Shown: positions 1 to 8,090, counted from the first letter of the stretch. The stretch is 48,555 nt of DNA from QHCA01 sp038237645 (GCA_038237645.1 JBBRYN010000019.1:1-48555); one strand, 5' to 3'. Numbers and translations: made by a program. Notes: generated by a model not told the origin, from the letters alone.

Positions 1-439
1 CCTCGAAGTCGGTGCCCGGCTGCGGGTCGAGGTCCACCCGCAGCTCGTCCGGCCGCTCGGTGTCGAAGCGCCGTGAGTGCCAGGGGTGGAACTCCACGGT
101 CGACATCTGGGCCGCCCAGATCACCGAGGCGATCTCGGTGACGCACAACTCGTCGGCGTGCCGGCCCGAGGGGAAAGTCACCCGGACCGACTCCACCCAC
201 GGCGGCCGGGAGTCCGGCACCCGCTTCTGGTAGATGTCCTCGCCCAGGACGCCGGTGGGGAACCGGCGCATCATGCACGGCCGGTTGCGCAGCGCGCGCA
301 CGATGCCGTCGCCCACGGACAGGTAGTAGTTGATCATGTCCAGCTTGGTCTCGGCGCGGGCCGGGAAGTAGACCCGGTCGGGGTTGGTCACCTTGACCGT
401 CCGGTCGCCGACCTCGATCTCCACGTACGGCGATGCCAT
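1..439 (-). CDS. LigD-type DNA polymerase/primase domain (NHEJ), N-terminal part
   Basis: The first 146 residues of a gene that runs off the left edge. The translation matches the archaeo-eukaryotic primase-like polymerase domain of bacterial DNA ligase D, which fills and extends ends in Ku-dependent non-homologous end joining. Visible hallmarks are an N-terminal segment with TNPDRVYFP, a central HPWHSR motif, and VDLDPQPG at the truncated end, where Asp136 and Asp138 correspond to the metal-binding catalytic pair. Whether the protein is a stand-alone polymerase or is fused to ligase and nuclease domains cannot be told because the rest is outside the window. The ATG at 437-439 is chosen because TACAGT lies 6 nt upstream, predicting a leaderless mRNA. 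It is divergent from msrB. Confidence 0.85.
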   Translation of the reverse strand, partial: MASPYVEIEVGDRTVKVTNPDRVYFPARAETKLDMINYYLSVGDGIVRALRNRPCMMRRFPTGVLGEDIYQKRVPDSRPPWVESVRVTFPSGRHADELCVTEIASVIWAAQMSTVEFHPWHSRRFDTERPDELRVDLDPQPGTDFE

Positions 440-445
440 AGGCGC

Positions 446-451
446 ACTGTA
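446..451 (-). promoter_or_regulatory. Predicted leaderless -10 hexamer of the LigD-type gene
   Basis: TACAGT on the minus strand ends 6 nt before the ATG, so transcription would begin at or next to the start codon. The 75-bp divergent region also holds GTAATCGGC twice (449-457 and 466-474, 17-bp period), a possible site for a regulator serving this gene and msrB. Confidence 0.5.
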
Positions 452-502
452 ATCGGCGCGGTGGCGTAATCGGCAGGTAAGGCGATCACGCGGCGGCCGT
501 CG

Positions 503-508
503 TACCGT
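503..508 (+). promoter_or_regulatory. Predicted leaderless -10 hexamer of msrB
   Basis: TACCGT followed by six bases and then the msrB ATG. There is no Shine-Dalgarno sequence between them, which fits leaderless initiation. Confidence 0.55.
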
Positions 509-514
509 GGACGC

Positions 515-919
515 ATGTCAGCACAGGTGGATAAGACAGACGAACAGTGGCGGGCGCAGCTCACACCGGAGGAGTACCAGGTGCTCCGCAAGGCCGGCAC
601 CGAGCGGGCGTTCACCGGGGAGTACACCGACACCAAGACCAAGGGGGTCTACCGCTGCCGCGCGTGCGGGGCCGAGCTGTTCCGCTCGGACACCAAGTTC
701 GACTCGCACTGCGGGTGGCCGTCGTTCTTCTCGCCGCTGGCCGGCGACCGGGTCATCCTGCGGCAGGACGGCAGCCTGTTCATGCGGCGCACCGAGGTGC
801 TCTGCGCCAACTGCCACTCACACCTCGGGCATGTCTTCGACGACGCACCGCAGACGCCGACCGGCGACCGCTACTGCATCAACTCGATCTCGCTGACCTT
901 GGAATCGGATCCGGCCTGA
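515..919 (+). CDS. msrB: Peptide-methionine (R)-S-oxide reductase MsrB
   Basis: A 134-residue MsrB, the usual length for a stand-alone enzyme. It reduces the R epimer of methionine sulfoxide in oxidised proteins in the cytoplasm using thioredoxin. Two zinc-binding CxxC pairs are visible (CRAC in the first third, CANC in the second half), as are the substrate-pocket segment HCGWPSF and the catalytic-cysteine motif RYCINS near the C-terminus. The gene sits immediately upstream of the convergent hemQ, as I recall msrB (Rv2674) doing near the mycobacterial heme genes. The start ATG has a predicted leaderless promoter. Confidence 0.95.
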   Translation: MSAQVDKTDEQWRAQLTPEEYQVLRKAGTERAFTGEYTDTKTKGVYRCRACGAELFRSDTKFDSHCGWPSFFSPLAGDRVILRQDGSLFMRRTEVLCANCHSHLGHVFDDAPQTPTGDRYCINSISLTLESDPA

Positions 920-931
920 CCTCGGGTCACG

Positions 932-1627
932 TCACGGCAGGGCGGCGACCAGCTCGCTCACGGGCTTGCGGACACCGGTGTAGAACGGGATCTCCATCCG
1001 GGTGTGCAGTCGCGCCTGCGCGCCGCGCAGGTGGCGCATCAGGTCGACGATGCGGTGCAGGTCGTCCGCCTCGAAGGCCAGCATCCACTCGTAGTCGCCG
1101 AGGCTGAACGCCGACACCGTGTTAGCCCGGACGTCGGGATAGTCCCGGGCCATCACGCCGTGCTCGGCCAGCATCGCGCGGCGGTCGGCCTCGGGCAGCA
1201 GGTACCACTCCAGCGACCGGACGAACGGGTAGACGCTCACGTAGCGGCGCGGCTCCTCGTCGGCGATGAACGCCGGCAGGTGGCTCTTGTTGAACTCCGC
1301 CGGCCGGTGCAGGGCCATCGCGGACCAGACCGGCTCGCAGGCCCGGCCCAACGTGGTACGGCGGAACCGGGAGTAGACCTCCTGCAGGTCATCCGAGGTG
1401 GCGGCGTGCCACCAGAACATCAGGTCGGCGTCGGCCCGGAAGCCGGCGACGTCGTAGATACCTCGGGTCACCAGGCCCTTGGCGGCCGACTGTTCGAGCA
1501 GGTCCGCGACCTCTGCGGCGGCGGCTGTCCGCGAGTCGTCGGGCAACGGCCGCCGGGCGGCGAAGACAGACCACATGCTGTAGCGGATCTGCGCGTTGAG
1601 AACCTTGGCCTGCTTGCCGTCAACCAT
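932..1627 (-). CDS. hemQ: Coproheme decarboxylase HemQ (chlorite dismutase family)
   Basis: A 231-residue protein of the chlorite dismutase-like family. HemQ performs the last step of the Gram-positive coproporphyrin pathway: H2O2-dependent oxidative decarboxylation of coproheme to heme b in the cytoplasm. Seen in the sequence are IRYSMWSVF near the N-terminus, the segment YVSVYPFVRS containing the conserved catalytic-type tyrosine, and MLAEHG with the histidine expected to ligand heme iron. Its ATG lies inside the 3' end of hemY (8-nt overlap, 1620-1627), so the two are almost certainly cotranscribed and translationally coupled. The hemQ-hemY-hemE cluster is typical of actinobacteria. Confidence 0.95.
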   Translation of the reverse strand: MVDGKQAKVLNAQIRYSMWSVFAARRPLPDDSRTAAAAEVADLLEQSAAKGLVTRGIYDVAGFRADADLMFWWHAATSDDLQEVYSRFRRTTLGRACEPVWSAMALHRPAEFNKSHLPAFIADEEPRRYVSVYPFVRSLEWYLLPEADRRAMLAEHGVMARDYPDVRANTVSAFSLGDYEWMLAFEADDLHRIVDLMRHLRGAQARLHTRMEIPFYTGVRKPVSELVAALP

Positions 1628-3002
1628 GCGCCGATTGTCTCAGGTATGCACCGACCTTCGCAGCAGCCGCATAGCCCGATCGGATGCAGGCCGGCACGCC
1701 GACGCCAACGTAGGCGGCACCGGCCACCACCAGTCCCGGCGTCCGGGCCACGTCGGCCTCGATCCGCCGGACCCGGTCGAGGTGCCCGACGGCGTACTGC
1801 GGGAGCGCCCCGCCCCATCGGGTCACCCGGGAGGCGACCGGCCGCACGGCGATCCCGGTGAGGGCCGCGACGTCATCGGCGGCCAGGGCGGCCAGCTCCT
1901 CGTCGCTGCGCTGTAGCACGGCTTCCTCGCCGTACCGACCGATCGAGGCGCGCACCAGTGTCAGGCGCCCCGAGAGGTGCGCCCACTTCTGCGACGAGAA
2001 CGTGACGGCTTTGACGGCGCGGCCCTCGGCCGATCCGACCAGCAGGCCGCTGCCGGCCGGCAACGCGGTCCCGGGATAGGCCAGGGTGACGATCGCCATG
2101 CTCGCGTAGCCGATGCCGGCGAGTTCGCCGGCCGCGAACGGCGCCAGGTCGCGCAACAGTCGCCCGGCCGGCCCGGCCGGCACCGCCACGACGACAGCGT
2201 CGGCGTCCAGCGCGGTCGGGTCGGGCACCGGTCCGGCCGTCACCCGCAAGCCCGATCCGGTACGGGTGACCTCCCGCACCGTCAACCCGGCGCGCACATC
2301 GGCATCCAGCCCGGCGAGCAGCGCCGCGACCAGGCCGCCGAGGCCGCCCCGCAATGACGCGAAGGCCGGTGAGCCGCTTGCGGTCCCGCGGGCTGCCCGG
2401 GCCGCGGCGACGAGTGATCGGGGGCTGCCCAGGGCGGCGGCGAGGGCCGGCATGGTCGCCTGCAGCGACAACCCGTCGGCGTGTCCCGCGTAGACCCCGC
2501 CGAGGAGCGGGTCGACCAGGCGCTCGAGCACTTGCGCGCCCAGGCGACGGCGGACCAACTCCCCCACCGCCACGTCGTCGAGGACTCGCTCACCGGCGGA
2601 GGCTTCCTCGGCCCGGACCTCAGCGAGGCCGGCCGGCGTCAGGACCCCCGAGGCCGCCAGCGCGTCGAGGTCGCCGGGCACGCCCAGGACGGTGCCGGCC
2701 GGCAACGGGCGCAGGGCACCGCCGACCGCGACCGAGGCCGCGCTGGTCACCGGGTGCACCAGGTCCTCGCCCAGCCCCACCGCACGGGCCAGGTCGACCG
2801 CCTCGGGCACGCCGGCCAGGAACATCTCGGCGCCTTCGTCGACCGGGACACCTTCGATGGTCGACGTGCGCAGCTTGCCACCCAGCATCCGGGCGCGGTC
2901 GACGACGGTGAGCCCGGTCAGCTCCGGACAGTCGCGCCGCAGGGCGTGGGCGGCGGCCAACCCGGCGATGCCGCCGCCGACGACGACGACCCGGCCGGTC
3001 AT
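1620..3002 (-). CDS. hemY: Coproporphyrinogen III oxidase CgoX (HemY-type protoporphyrinogen oxidase)
   Basis: A 460-residue FAD-dependent oxidase, the normal length for the HemY/CgoX family. The N-terminus carries the dinucleotide-binding motif VVVVGGGIAGLAAA, followed by a FAD second-strand region near LTVVDRARMLGGK. The C-terminus has the family motif GLVVAGAAYVGVGVPACI, which closes the FAD site. Because it is coupled to hemQ, the physiological reaction is most likely six-electron oxidation of coproporphyrinogen III to coproporphyrin III rather than protoporphyrinogen oxidation; this is inference from pathway context. It overlaps hemQ by 8 nt and is divergent from the DUF4349 lipoprotein. 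Confidence 0.92.
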   Translation of the reverse strand: MTGRVVVVGGGIAGLAAAHALRRDCPELTGLTVVDRARMLGGKLRTSTIEGVPVDEGAEMFLAGVPEAVDLARAVGLGEDLVHPVTSAASVAVGGALRPLPAGTVLGVPGDLDALAASGVLTPAGLAEVRAEEASAGERVLDDVAVGELVRRRLGAQVLERLVDPLLGGVYAGHADGLSLQATMPALAAALGSPRSLVAAARAARGTASGSPAFASLRGGLGGLVAALLAGLDADVRAGLTVREVTRTGSGLRVTAGPVPDPTALDADAVVVAVPAGPAGRLLRDLAPFAAGELAGIGYASMAIVTLAYPGTALPAGSGLLVGSAEGRAVKAVTFSSQKWAHLSGRLTLVRASIGRYGEEAVLQRSDEELAALAADDVAALTGIAVRPVASRVTRWGGALPQYAVGHLDRVRRIEADVARTPGLVVAGAAYVGVGVPACIRSGYAAAAKVGAYLRQSAHG

Positions 3003-3112
3003 GGTGGCGTCGACTTCCGTGACATGACCGCCGCGCTTTCGTGACCTTCGTACGGAACCACATCGGCACAGGTCACGTCTGACCGCCGACCACCACCGAA
3101 GGGGGAAACATC
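3003..3112. promoter_or_regulatory. Divergent hemY / DUF4349 promoter region with GTGACC-type half-sites
   Basis: The 110-bp region holds several copies of GTGAC/GGTCAC (for example GTGACATGACC near 3019, TTCGTGACCTTCG near 3039, GGTCACG near 3071). The same word recurs upstream of hemE (5105-5164). No confident -35/-10 pair was assigned. A GGGGGAAA stretch just before 3113 provides the ribosome-binding site of the lipoprotein gene. Confidence 0.35.
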
Positions 3113-4009
3113 ATGCGTCGATCTGTGATCGCGGCCGGCACCGTGCTGGCCCTGCTCGCCCTGGCCGGATGCAGCAGCAGCGCCGGAGGGGCCAGGCGCA
3201 GCGCCGTATCCGATAGCGGCGGGGCCACGAGCGTGCTCCGTGCGCCGCAGGGCACCCCTGCCACCGGGACACAGCAGCGCGTATCCATCGGACCCGCCCG
3301 GATCATCACCGCCGAGCTCACGCTGCGGGCCAAGAGCGGTGCCGACGTGGCGAAGATCGCCAACGCGGCCACCGACATGGTCACCACCGCGGGCGGCAAC
3401 CAGACCGGCGATCGGCGCACCGAAGCCGGCTCCGGAACGCAGGCCGACCTCGTCTTCAAGGTGCCGCCGGAGAAGTACCCGGCGATCCTGGACCGGATCG
3501 CCAAGCTGGGCAAGGAGCTCAGCCGGTCCGCTCAGGCAGAGGACGTCACCGACCAGGTCGTCGACGTGGACTCGCGGGTCAGGTCGCAGGAGGCCAGCGT
3601 CGCGCGGATCCGCACGCTGCTGACCGGTGCGCACACGATCGGCGACGTCGTGCAGATCGAGGGTGAGCTGGCCAAGCGGGAGGCCGACCTGGAGTCGCTC
3701 AAGGCGCGGCAGCGGGCACTGGACGGCCAGACGTCCCTCGCCACGATCACGCTGCATGTACGCGGACCGAAAGCGGCGGTGGTCAGCCCGGCCAAGAAAC
3801 CGCGTGGCTTCGTCGTAGGGCTGTCGCACGGCTGGGCGGCCTTCACCGCCGCCACCACCTGGCTGCTGACCGCGATCGGCGCCCTGCTGCCCTTCCTGAT
3901 CACGGCGGGCCTGGCCCTGGCCGCCGCCACGGCTGTGCGCCGTCGCCGTCAGTCGCGTCACCCATCGCCTTCCGCCGACCCGGCGCCGGCTTCGGCGGCG
4001 GCGTCCTGA
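3113..4009 (+). CDS. DUF4349 lipoprotein
   Basis: A 298-residue putative lipoprotein. The N-terminus is a lipoprotein signal peptide ending in LALAGC, so Cys20 should be lipidated and the protein anchored on the outer face of the membrane. The middle (roughly residues 60-215) matches the DUF4349 pattern: IGPARIITAELTLRAK, a YPAILDRIAKLG segment, and a coiled coil around EDVTDQVVDVDSRVRSQEA and EGELAKREADLE. A hydrophobic helix near residues 240-275 followed by RRRRQ looks like a second membrane anchor with a cytoplasmic basic tail. The function of DUF4349 is not established. Its last 52 nt overlap the end of convergent hemE. Confidence 0.85.
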   Translation: MRRSVIAAGTVLALLALAGCSSSAGGARRSAVSDSGGATSVLRAPQGTPATGTQQRVSIGPARIITAELTLRAKSGADVAKIANAATDMVTTAGGNQTGDRRTEAGSGTQADLVFKVPPEKYPAILDRIAKLGKELSRSAQAEDVTDQVVDVDSRVRSQEASVARIRTLLTGAHTIGDVVQIEGELAKREADLESLKARQRALDGQTSLATITLHVRGPKAAVVSPAKKPRGFVVGLSHGWAAFTAATTWLLTAIGALLPFLITAGLALAAATAVRRRRQSRHPSPSADPAPASAAAS

Positions 4010-5040
4010 GAGCGTGCTACGGAGTGCACCAGATCCACGACGCGGGTCAGGACCCCGGGGTCGGTCGAGGGGAGCACGCCGTGGCCGAGGTTGAACACGT
4101 GACCTTCGGCCCCGGCACCCTCGGCCAGGACACGGCGCACCTCCTGCTCGACGACCGGCCACGGTGCGAACAGGACGGCCGGATCGAGGTTGCCCTGCAC
4201 CGCCCGCCCTGGCCCCACCCGAACCACCGCGACGTCGAGCGGCACCCGCCAGTCGACGCCGACCACGTCGGCGCCGGCTTCGCCCATGAGCCGCAGCAAC
4301 TCACCGGTCCCGACACCGAAGTGGATCCGGGGCACCGACAGGTCGGCCAGGCCGCCCAGGACCTTGGCGCTGTGCGGGGCGACATAGTCGCGGTAGTCGG
4401 CCGGCGACAGGGCGCCGGCCCAGGAGTCGAACAACTGCACGACTGAGGCGCCCGCCTCGACCTGGACGCGCAGGAAGCCCAGCGTGATCTCGGCGAGGAC
4501 GTCGAGCAGGGCATGCCAGGTCGCCGGATCGCCGTACATCAGCGCCTTGCTGTGCTCGTGGGTGCGCGACGGGCCGCCCTCGACCAAATAGCTGGCCAGC
4601 GTGAAGGGAGCACCGGCGAAGCCGATCAGCGGCGTGCCGCCGAGCTCGGCCACGAGGCGCTTGACCGCGTCGGTGACGTACGGCACATCGCCGGGCTCGA
4701 GCGGCCGGATCCCCGTGACGTCGACGGCGGCCCGGACCGGCGCCTTCACCACCGGGCCGACACCGGGCACGATGTCGAGGTCGATGCCGACCGCCTTGAG
4801 CGGCACCACGATGTCAGAGAAGAGTATGGCGGCGTCGACGCCGTGCCGGCGCACCGGTTGCAGAGTGATCTCGGCGATCAGGTCGGGCGTCTGACAGGCG
4901 GTGAGCATGTCGACGCCGGCCCGCAGCTCGCGGTACTCCGGTAGCGAACGGCCGGCCTGCCGCATGAACCACACCGGGGTCCGGGGCACCGGGAGCCGCC
5001 GGCAGGCGCGGAGCAGGAGGGATTCGGCGGGGCTCGGCAT
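3958..5040 (-). CDS. hemE: Uroporphyrinogen decarboxylase HemE
   Basis: A 360-residue UroD that removes the four acetate carboxyls of uroporphyrinogen III to give coproporphyrinogen III, the substrate of the neighbouring CgoX. The catalytic N-terminal motif PVWFMRQAGRSLPEYR (two active-site arginines) and the catalytic Asp in ILFSDIVVPL are present, as is GASVVQLFDSWAGALSP. The open frame continues to 5916, but the extension has no UroD homology and runs across two plus-strand genes, so the ATG at 5038-5040, behind GGGAGGA, is taken as the start. It converges on and overlaps the DUF4349 gene by 52 nt. Confidence 0.95.
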   Translation of the reverse strand: MPSPAESLLLRACRRLPVPRTPVWFMRQAGRSLPEYRELRAGVDMLTACQTPDLIAEITLQPVRRHGVDAAILFSDIVVPLKAVGIDLDIVPGVGPVVKAPVRAAVDVTGIRPLEPGDVPYVTDAVKRLVAELGGTPLIGFAGAPFTLASYLVEGGPSRTHEHSKALMYGDPATWHALLDVLAEITLGFLRVQVEAGASVVQLFDSWAGALSPADYRDYVAPHSAKVLGGLADLSVPRIHFGVGTGELLRLMGEAGADVVGVDWRVPLDVAVVRVGPGRAVQGNLDPAVLFAPWPVVEQEVRRVLAEGAGAEGHVFNLGHGVLPSTDPGVLTRVVDLVHSVARSQDAAAEAGAGSAEGDG

Positions 5041-5104
5041 GGTGCCGCCATCCTCCCACCCCGACACGCCGGGTCGCGCCTGCCCGGTTGTGTCGTACCC
5101 CCGT

Positions 5105-5164
5105 GTCACGGTCTTCGTGACCGGCCGGCTGGCTGGTGACCGAAGGGCCACGTGACCGAAGGGC
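5105..5164. repeat. Inverted plus direct repeats upstream of hemE
   Basis: GTCACG-GTCTT-CGTGAC (5105-5121) is a perfect 6-bp inverted repeat. Just beyond it GTGACCGAAGGGC occurs twice (5136-5148 and 5152-5164), a 13-bp direct repeat with a 16-bp period. The block lies in the divergent region between hemE and the small Zn-ribbon gene and is a candidate operator. It shares the GTGACC word with the hemY upstream region. Confidence 0.5.
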
Positions 5165-5173
5165 GAGGGACCC

Positions 5174-5374
5174 ATGTCACAGCTGCTGCTGCGAGAGTGC
5201 TCCACCTGTGGCGGGCCGCGCGCGTTCGAGGCTCCCGACTGTGCCGAGGGACACGGCCCCGACTGCCCGGACCTGGCCTGCGTCGAGTGCGGCGAGGCGG
5301 TCTTCGTCGGTCTCCTGTCCGCCCACCTCAGCGAGCTGTCCGCGGCGCACTCCCGGGCCGTCCCCGCCGCCTGA
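5174..5374 (+). CDS. Small cysteine-rich (zinc-ribbon-like) protein
   Basis: A 66-residue protein with two cysteine pairs, CSTC near the N-terminus and CVEC in the middle, plus two single cysteines in PDCAEGHGPDC between them, arranged as in a small zinc ribbon. No domain family is recognised. The ATG at 5174 is preceded by GGGCGAGGGAC, a usable ribosome-binding site. The gene sits between hemE and DUF3000. Function is unknown; a metal-binding adaptor or nucleic-acid-binding role is only a guess. Confidence 0.65.
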   Translation: MSQLLLRECSTCGGPRAFEAPDCAEGHGPDCPDLACVECGEAVFVGLLSAHLSELSAAHSRAVPAA

Positions 5375-5421
5375 GATCCCGGCCCCCGGCGCGCCGGGTG
5401 CCGGGGGGCGGTCACGGCTCC

Positions 5422-5427
5422 TACGCT
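5422..5427 (+). promoter_or_regulatory. Predicted leaderless -10 hexamer of the DUF3000 gene
   Basis: TACGCT followed by six bases and the GTG at 5434. This supports that GTG over the upstream in-frame starts, which run through the preceding gene. Confidence 0.5.
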
Positions 5428-5433
5428 GAGGGC

Positions 5434-6000
5434 GTGGCCGACGCACCGTCCAGTGACCTCCCGGAGCTGTTCACCCGGGCGGTCACCAGCCTGCGCCAGG
5501 CCCGGCCACGGCCCGAGGTCCGCCTGGCCGAGATCGCCCCACCGGGCCGGTTGGCTCCCTACACCTTCGCGCTGACCGCCGAGGTGCTGCGTGAGGGCGA
5601 CGAGCTGGCCAGCGGCCGGCTGGTGCTCCTGCACGATCCGGCCGGGCAGGAGTCGTGGGACGGCACGCTGCGCATCGTCACCTATGTCACGGCCGAACTC
5701 GACGCCGACATGGCCGGTGACCCCCTCCTCGCCGGCGTGGGCTGGAGCTGGCTGATCGACGCCCTGGACACTTACGGGGCCAGGCACACCGCTGCGGGGG
5801 GCACCGTCACCCAGACCACGTCGGTCCGGTTCGGTGACCTGGCCGGGCCCCCCGACACCGCCGACGTGGAGCTCCGCGCCTCCTGGACCCCGCTGGAGAC
5901 CGATCTCGGCGCCCACCTGCTCGCGTGGTGCGAGCTGCTGTGCTCCACCGCCGGGCTGCCGCCCCCCGGCGTGACGTTGCTCTCCCAGTCCAGCGGCTAA
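5434..6000 (+). CDS. DUF3000 family protein
   Basis: A 188-residue actinobacterial conserved protein. Recognisable segments are RPEVRLAEIAPPGRLAPYTFAL, GRLVLLHDPAGQESWDGTLRIV, and GWSWLIDAL, all typical of DUF3000 (the family of Rv2680). No catalytic motif or membrane segment is visible and the biochemical role is not known. The frame is open from 5152, but only the GTG at 5434 begins the conserved region, and it has a leaderless promoter hexamer. It lies 73 bp upstream of the atypical response regulator, an order shared with Streptomyces. Confidence 0.85.
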   Translation: MADAPSSDLPELFTRAVTSLRQARPRPEVRLAEIAPPGRLAPYTFALTAEVLREGDELASGRLVLLHDPAGQESWDGTLRIVTYVTAELDADMAGDPLLAGVGWSWLIDALDTYGARHTAAGGTVTQTTSVRFGDLAGPPDTADVELRASWTPLETDLGAHLLAWCELLCSTAGLPPPGVTLLSQSSG

Positions 6001-6073
6001 CGCGGCCCCCTTCAGGCTTCAGCCACCCGCTCCGGCCGTCGACACCAATGGCGATGACCGACCCGGGGGGATC

Positions 6074-6718
6074 ATGAGAGTGCTGCACGCGGAGCCGAAC
6101 AGGGTGCGCTCCTTCACCGCGCTGGTCGTGGACCACGAGGCGCCGTCCCGCACGGCGATGGGTGCCCTCCTGCGCCGGCTGGGTGCGACCGACGTGGTCG
6201 CGGTCAAAGACCTGGTGCAGGCCCGGGTAGCCGCCCTTGGCGGCGGCCCACGCGACCTGTGCGTGCTCAACCTCGACCTGCCCGGCGGCTGCCTCAACCT
6301 GCTGGCGGACCTGCGCAACGCGGGCTGGCCGCGGCTGCTCGCCGTCTCGGGCAAGTCCGACGCGTTCTCGCTTCGCGCGGCATTCGTGGCCGGCGCACAC
6401 GCTTACGTGCTCACCGCCGATGCCGCGGCTGCGATGCCCCGCGTCCCCTCCCCCCGGCTACCGCTGCGGTCCCCACCCGTCACGGCCACGCCGGCGCCGC
6501 TCATGCCCGTCGAACGAGTGTGGCGCCAGCTCTCGGCCAGGGAGATCGAGGTGCTGCAACTGGTGGCGGCCGGCCAGTCCAACAGTGCCGCCGGAGTGCA
6601 TCTCCAGCTCTCCGCGCTGACCGTCAAGAGCCACCTGGCCCGCATCGCCCGCAAACTGGGCACCGGTGACCGGGCCCACATGGTCGCCGTCGCGATGCGG
6701 ACCGGCCTGATCAGCTGA
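6074..6718 (+). CDS. LuxR-type regulator with degenerate receiver domain
   Basis: A 214-residue protein with an N-terminal receiver-like domain (about residues 14-120), a proline-rich linker, and a C-terminal LuxR/FixJ helix-turn-helix (about 153-214, with LSAREIEVLQLVAAGQS and TVKSHLARIARKLG). The receiver lacks key residues: the phosphoacceptor position is Asn66 (VLNLDLPGG), the acidic pair is Asp20-His21, and the usual switch lysine position reads Thr in AHAYVLT. It therefore probably does not signal through aspartyl phosphorylation and may bind a ligand or act constitutively. No histidine kinase is adjacent. The ATG follows a GGGGGG ribosome-binding site. The position between DUF3000 and rnd is conserved in Streptomyces as I recall. 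Confidence 0.88.
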   Translation: MRVLHAEPNRVRSFTALVVDHEAPSRTAMGALLRRLGATDVVAVKDLVQARVAALGGGPRDLCVLNLDLPGGCLNLLADLRNAGWPRLLAVSGKSDAFSLRAAFVAGAHAYVLTADAAAAMPRVPSPRLPLRSPPVTATPAPLMPVERVWRQLSAREIEVLQLVAAGQSNSAAGVHLQLSALTVKSHLARIARKLGTGDRAHMVAVAMRTGLIS

Positions 6719-6782
6719 CCCGGACACACCTGTCGCGGCGGTGCCGGAGCGCGTCGGAGGGCGATGCCGGCCACGCGGCGCG

Positions 6783-6788
6783 TACGGT
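6783..6788 (+). promoter_or_regulatory. Predicted leaderless -10 hexamer of rnd
   Basis: TACGGT, seven bases, then the GTG at 6796. There is no ribosome-binding site in between. Confidence 0.5.
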
Positions 6789-6795
6789 CAAGGCT

Positions 6796-8049
6796 GTGAC
6801 CGACGCGGCCCGGGCTGAGAGCACCGACGCGGTACCCGCCGAAAGCCAGCCGGCACCCCTGCCGCTGCTCGAGCCCCGGGACGGCACACCCGACCCCGTG
6901 GTGAGCGAAGCCGGCCTCGCCGCCGTCGCGACAGCCCTGGCGGCCGGCACGGGACCGGTCGCCGTCGACGCCGAGCGGGCATCGGGCTACCGGTACGGCC
7001 AGCGCGCCTACCTGGTGCAGCTGCGCCGGAACGGCGCGGGCACCACCCTGATCGACCCGATGCGCTGCCCCGACCTGGCCATCATCGACGACGCCCTGGC
7101 CGGCGCCGAGTGGGTGCTGCATGCGGCATCGCAGGATCTGCCCTGCCTGCTCGAGATCGGGATGCGTCCGCGCACGCTGTTCGACACCGAGCTGGCCGGT
7201 CGGCTGGCCGGATTCGAGCGCGTGGGCCTGGGCATCATGGTCGAGCAGGTGCTCGGCCGTACGTTGGAGAAGGGACACTCGGCGGCCGACTGGAGCACCC
7301 GGCCGCTGCCCAGGGAGTGGCTGACCTACGCCGCCCTCGACGTCGAGGTGCTCATCGAGTTGCGGGACGCCCTGGAGGCAGAGCTGCGCCGGCAGGACAA
7401 GCTGGGCTGGGCGCAGGAGGAGTTCGCCGCCCTGGTGGCCGCGCCGCCGGCGGAGGCCCGGGTCGATCCCTGGCGCCGTACCTCGGGCATCCATCGCATC
7501 CGCAGCCCCCGCGGCCTGGCGATCGTGCGCGAACTCTGGGAGACCCGCGACCGCATCGCCCGCGAACGCGACACCGCGCCCGGCCGCATCCTGCCCGATT
7601 CGGCCATCGTCAGCGCGGCCCAGGCCAATCCCGGGTCAGTCGACGCGCTCCTCGCGCTGCCGGTCTTCGGCGGCCGGGCCACCCGGCGGCAGGTCGGCGT
7701 CTGGTACGCCGCGATCGCGCAGGCTCGGGCACTGACAGACGACGCGCTCCCCCTCGCCCGCCGTGCCGGCGACGGCCCGCCACCGGTGCACAGATGGCGG
7801 GACCGCGAGCCGGACGCGGCCAGCCGCCTCGCGGCCGCCAAGGAGGCCGCCGCCGGGATCGCGGCGGCGCACGGCCTGCCGGTGGAGAACCTGATCTCAC
7901 CGGACCTGGTGCGCCGGCTGTCCTGGGACCCGCCCGAGGCTGCGAGCGCGGACGCGGTCGCGCAGGTGCTGCGCGCGGGCGGTGCCCGCGAGTGGCAGAT
8001 CGGCCTGACCGCCGAGGCGCTCGCCGCCGCCGTCACCGGCCCGGCGTGA
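6796..8049 (+). CDS. rnd: Ribonuclease D-like 3'-5' exonuclease with HRDC domain
   Basis: A 417-residue protein with an N-terminal DEDDy 3'-5' exonuclease domain and a C-terminal HRDC domain. The metal-binding acids are visible as AVDAERASG (DAE, about residue 56), HAASQDLPCL, FDTELAGRLAG, and the final YAALDVEVL with the tyrosine of the DEDDy class. The HRDC region lies around ALLALPVFGGRATRRQVG, and a further alpha-helical tail follows. The likely role is exonucleolytic trimming of structured RNA such as tRNA precursors. It corresponds to Rv2681 and its Streptomyces counterpart. The start is a GTG with a predicted leaderless promoter. Confidence 0.88.
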   Translation: MTDAARAESTDAVPAESQPAPLPLLEPRDGTPDPVVSEAGLAAVATALAAGTGPVAVDAERASGYRYGQRAYLVQLRRNGAGTTLIDPMRCPDLAIIDDALAGAEWVLHAASQDLPCLLEIGMRPRTLFDTELAGRLAGFERVGLGIMVEQVLGRTLEKGHSAADWSTRPLPREWLTYAALDVEVLIELRDALEAELRRQDKLGWAQEEFAALVAAPPAEARVDPWRRTSGIHRIRSPRGLAIVRELWETRDRIARERDTAPGRILPDSAIVSAAQANPGSVDALLALPVFGGRATRRQVGVWYAAIAQARALTDDALPLARRAGDGPPPVHRWRDREPDAASRLAAAKEAAAGIAAAHGLPVENLISPDLVRRLSWDPPEAASADAVAQVLRAGGAREWQIGLTAEALAAAVTGPA

Positions 8050-8090
8050 CCGTCCGGGCGGGTGGTTGAGCACTCACCCACCCTGGTATG

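Noticed and set aside
5041..5916. N-terminal extension of hemE up to 5916
   Set aside because: The added 292 residues have no UroD similarity and overlap the small zinc-ribbon gene and DUF3000. The conserved start PVWFMRQAGR lies just after ATG 5040.
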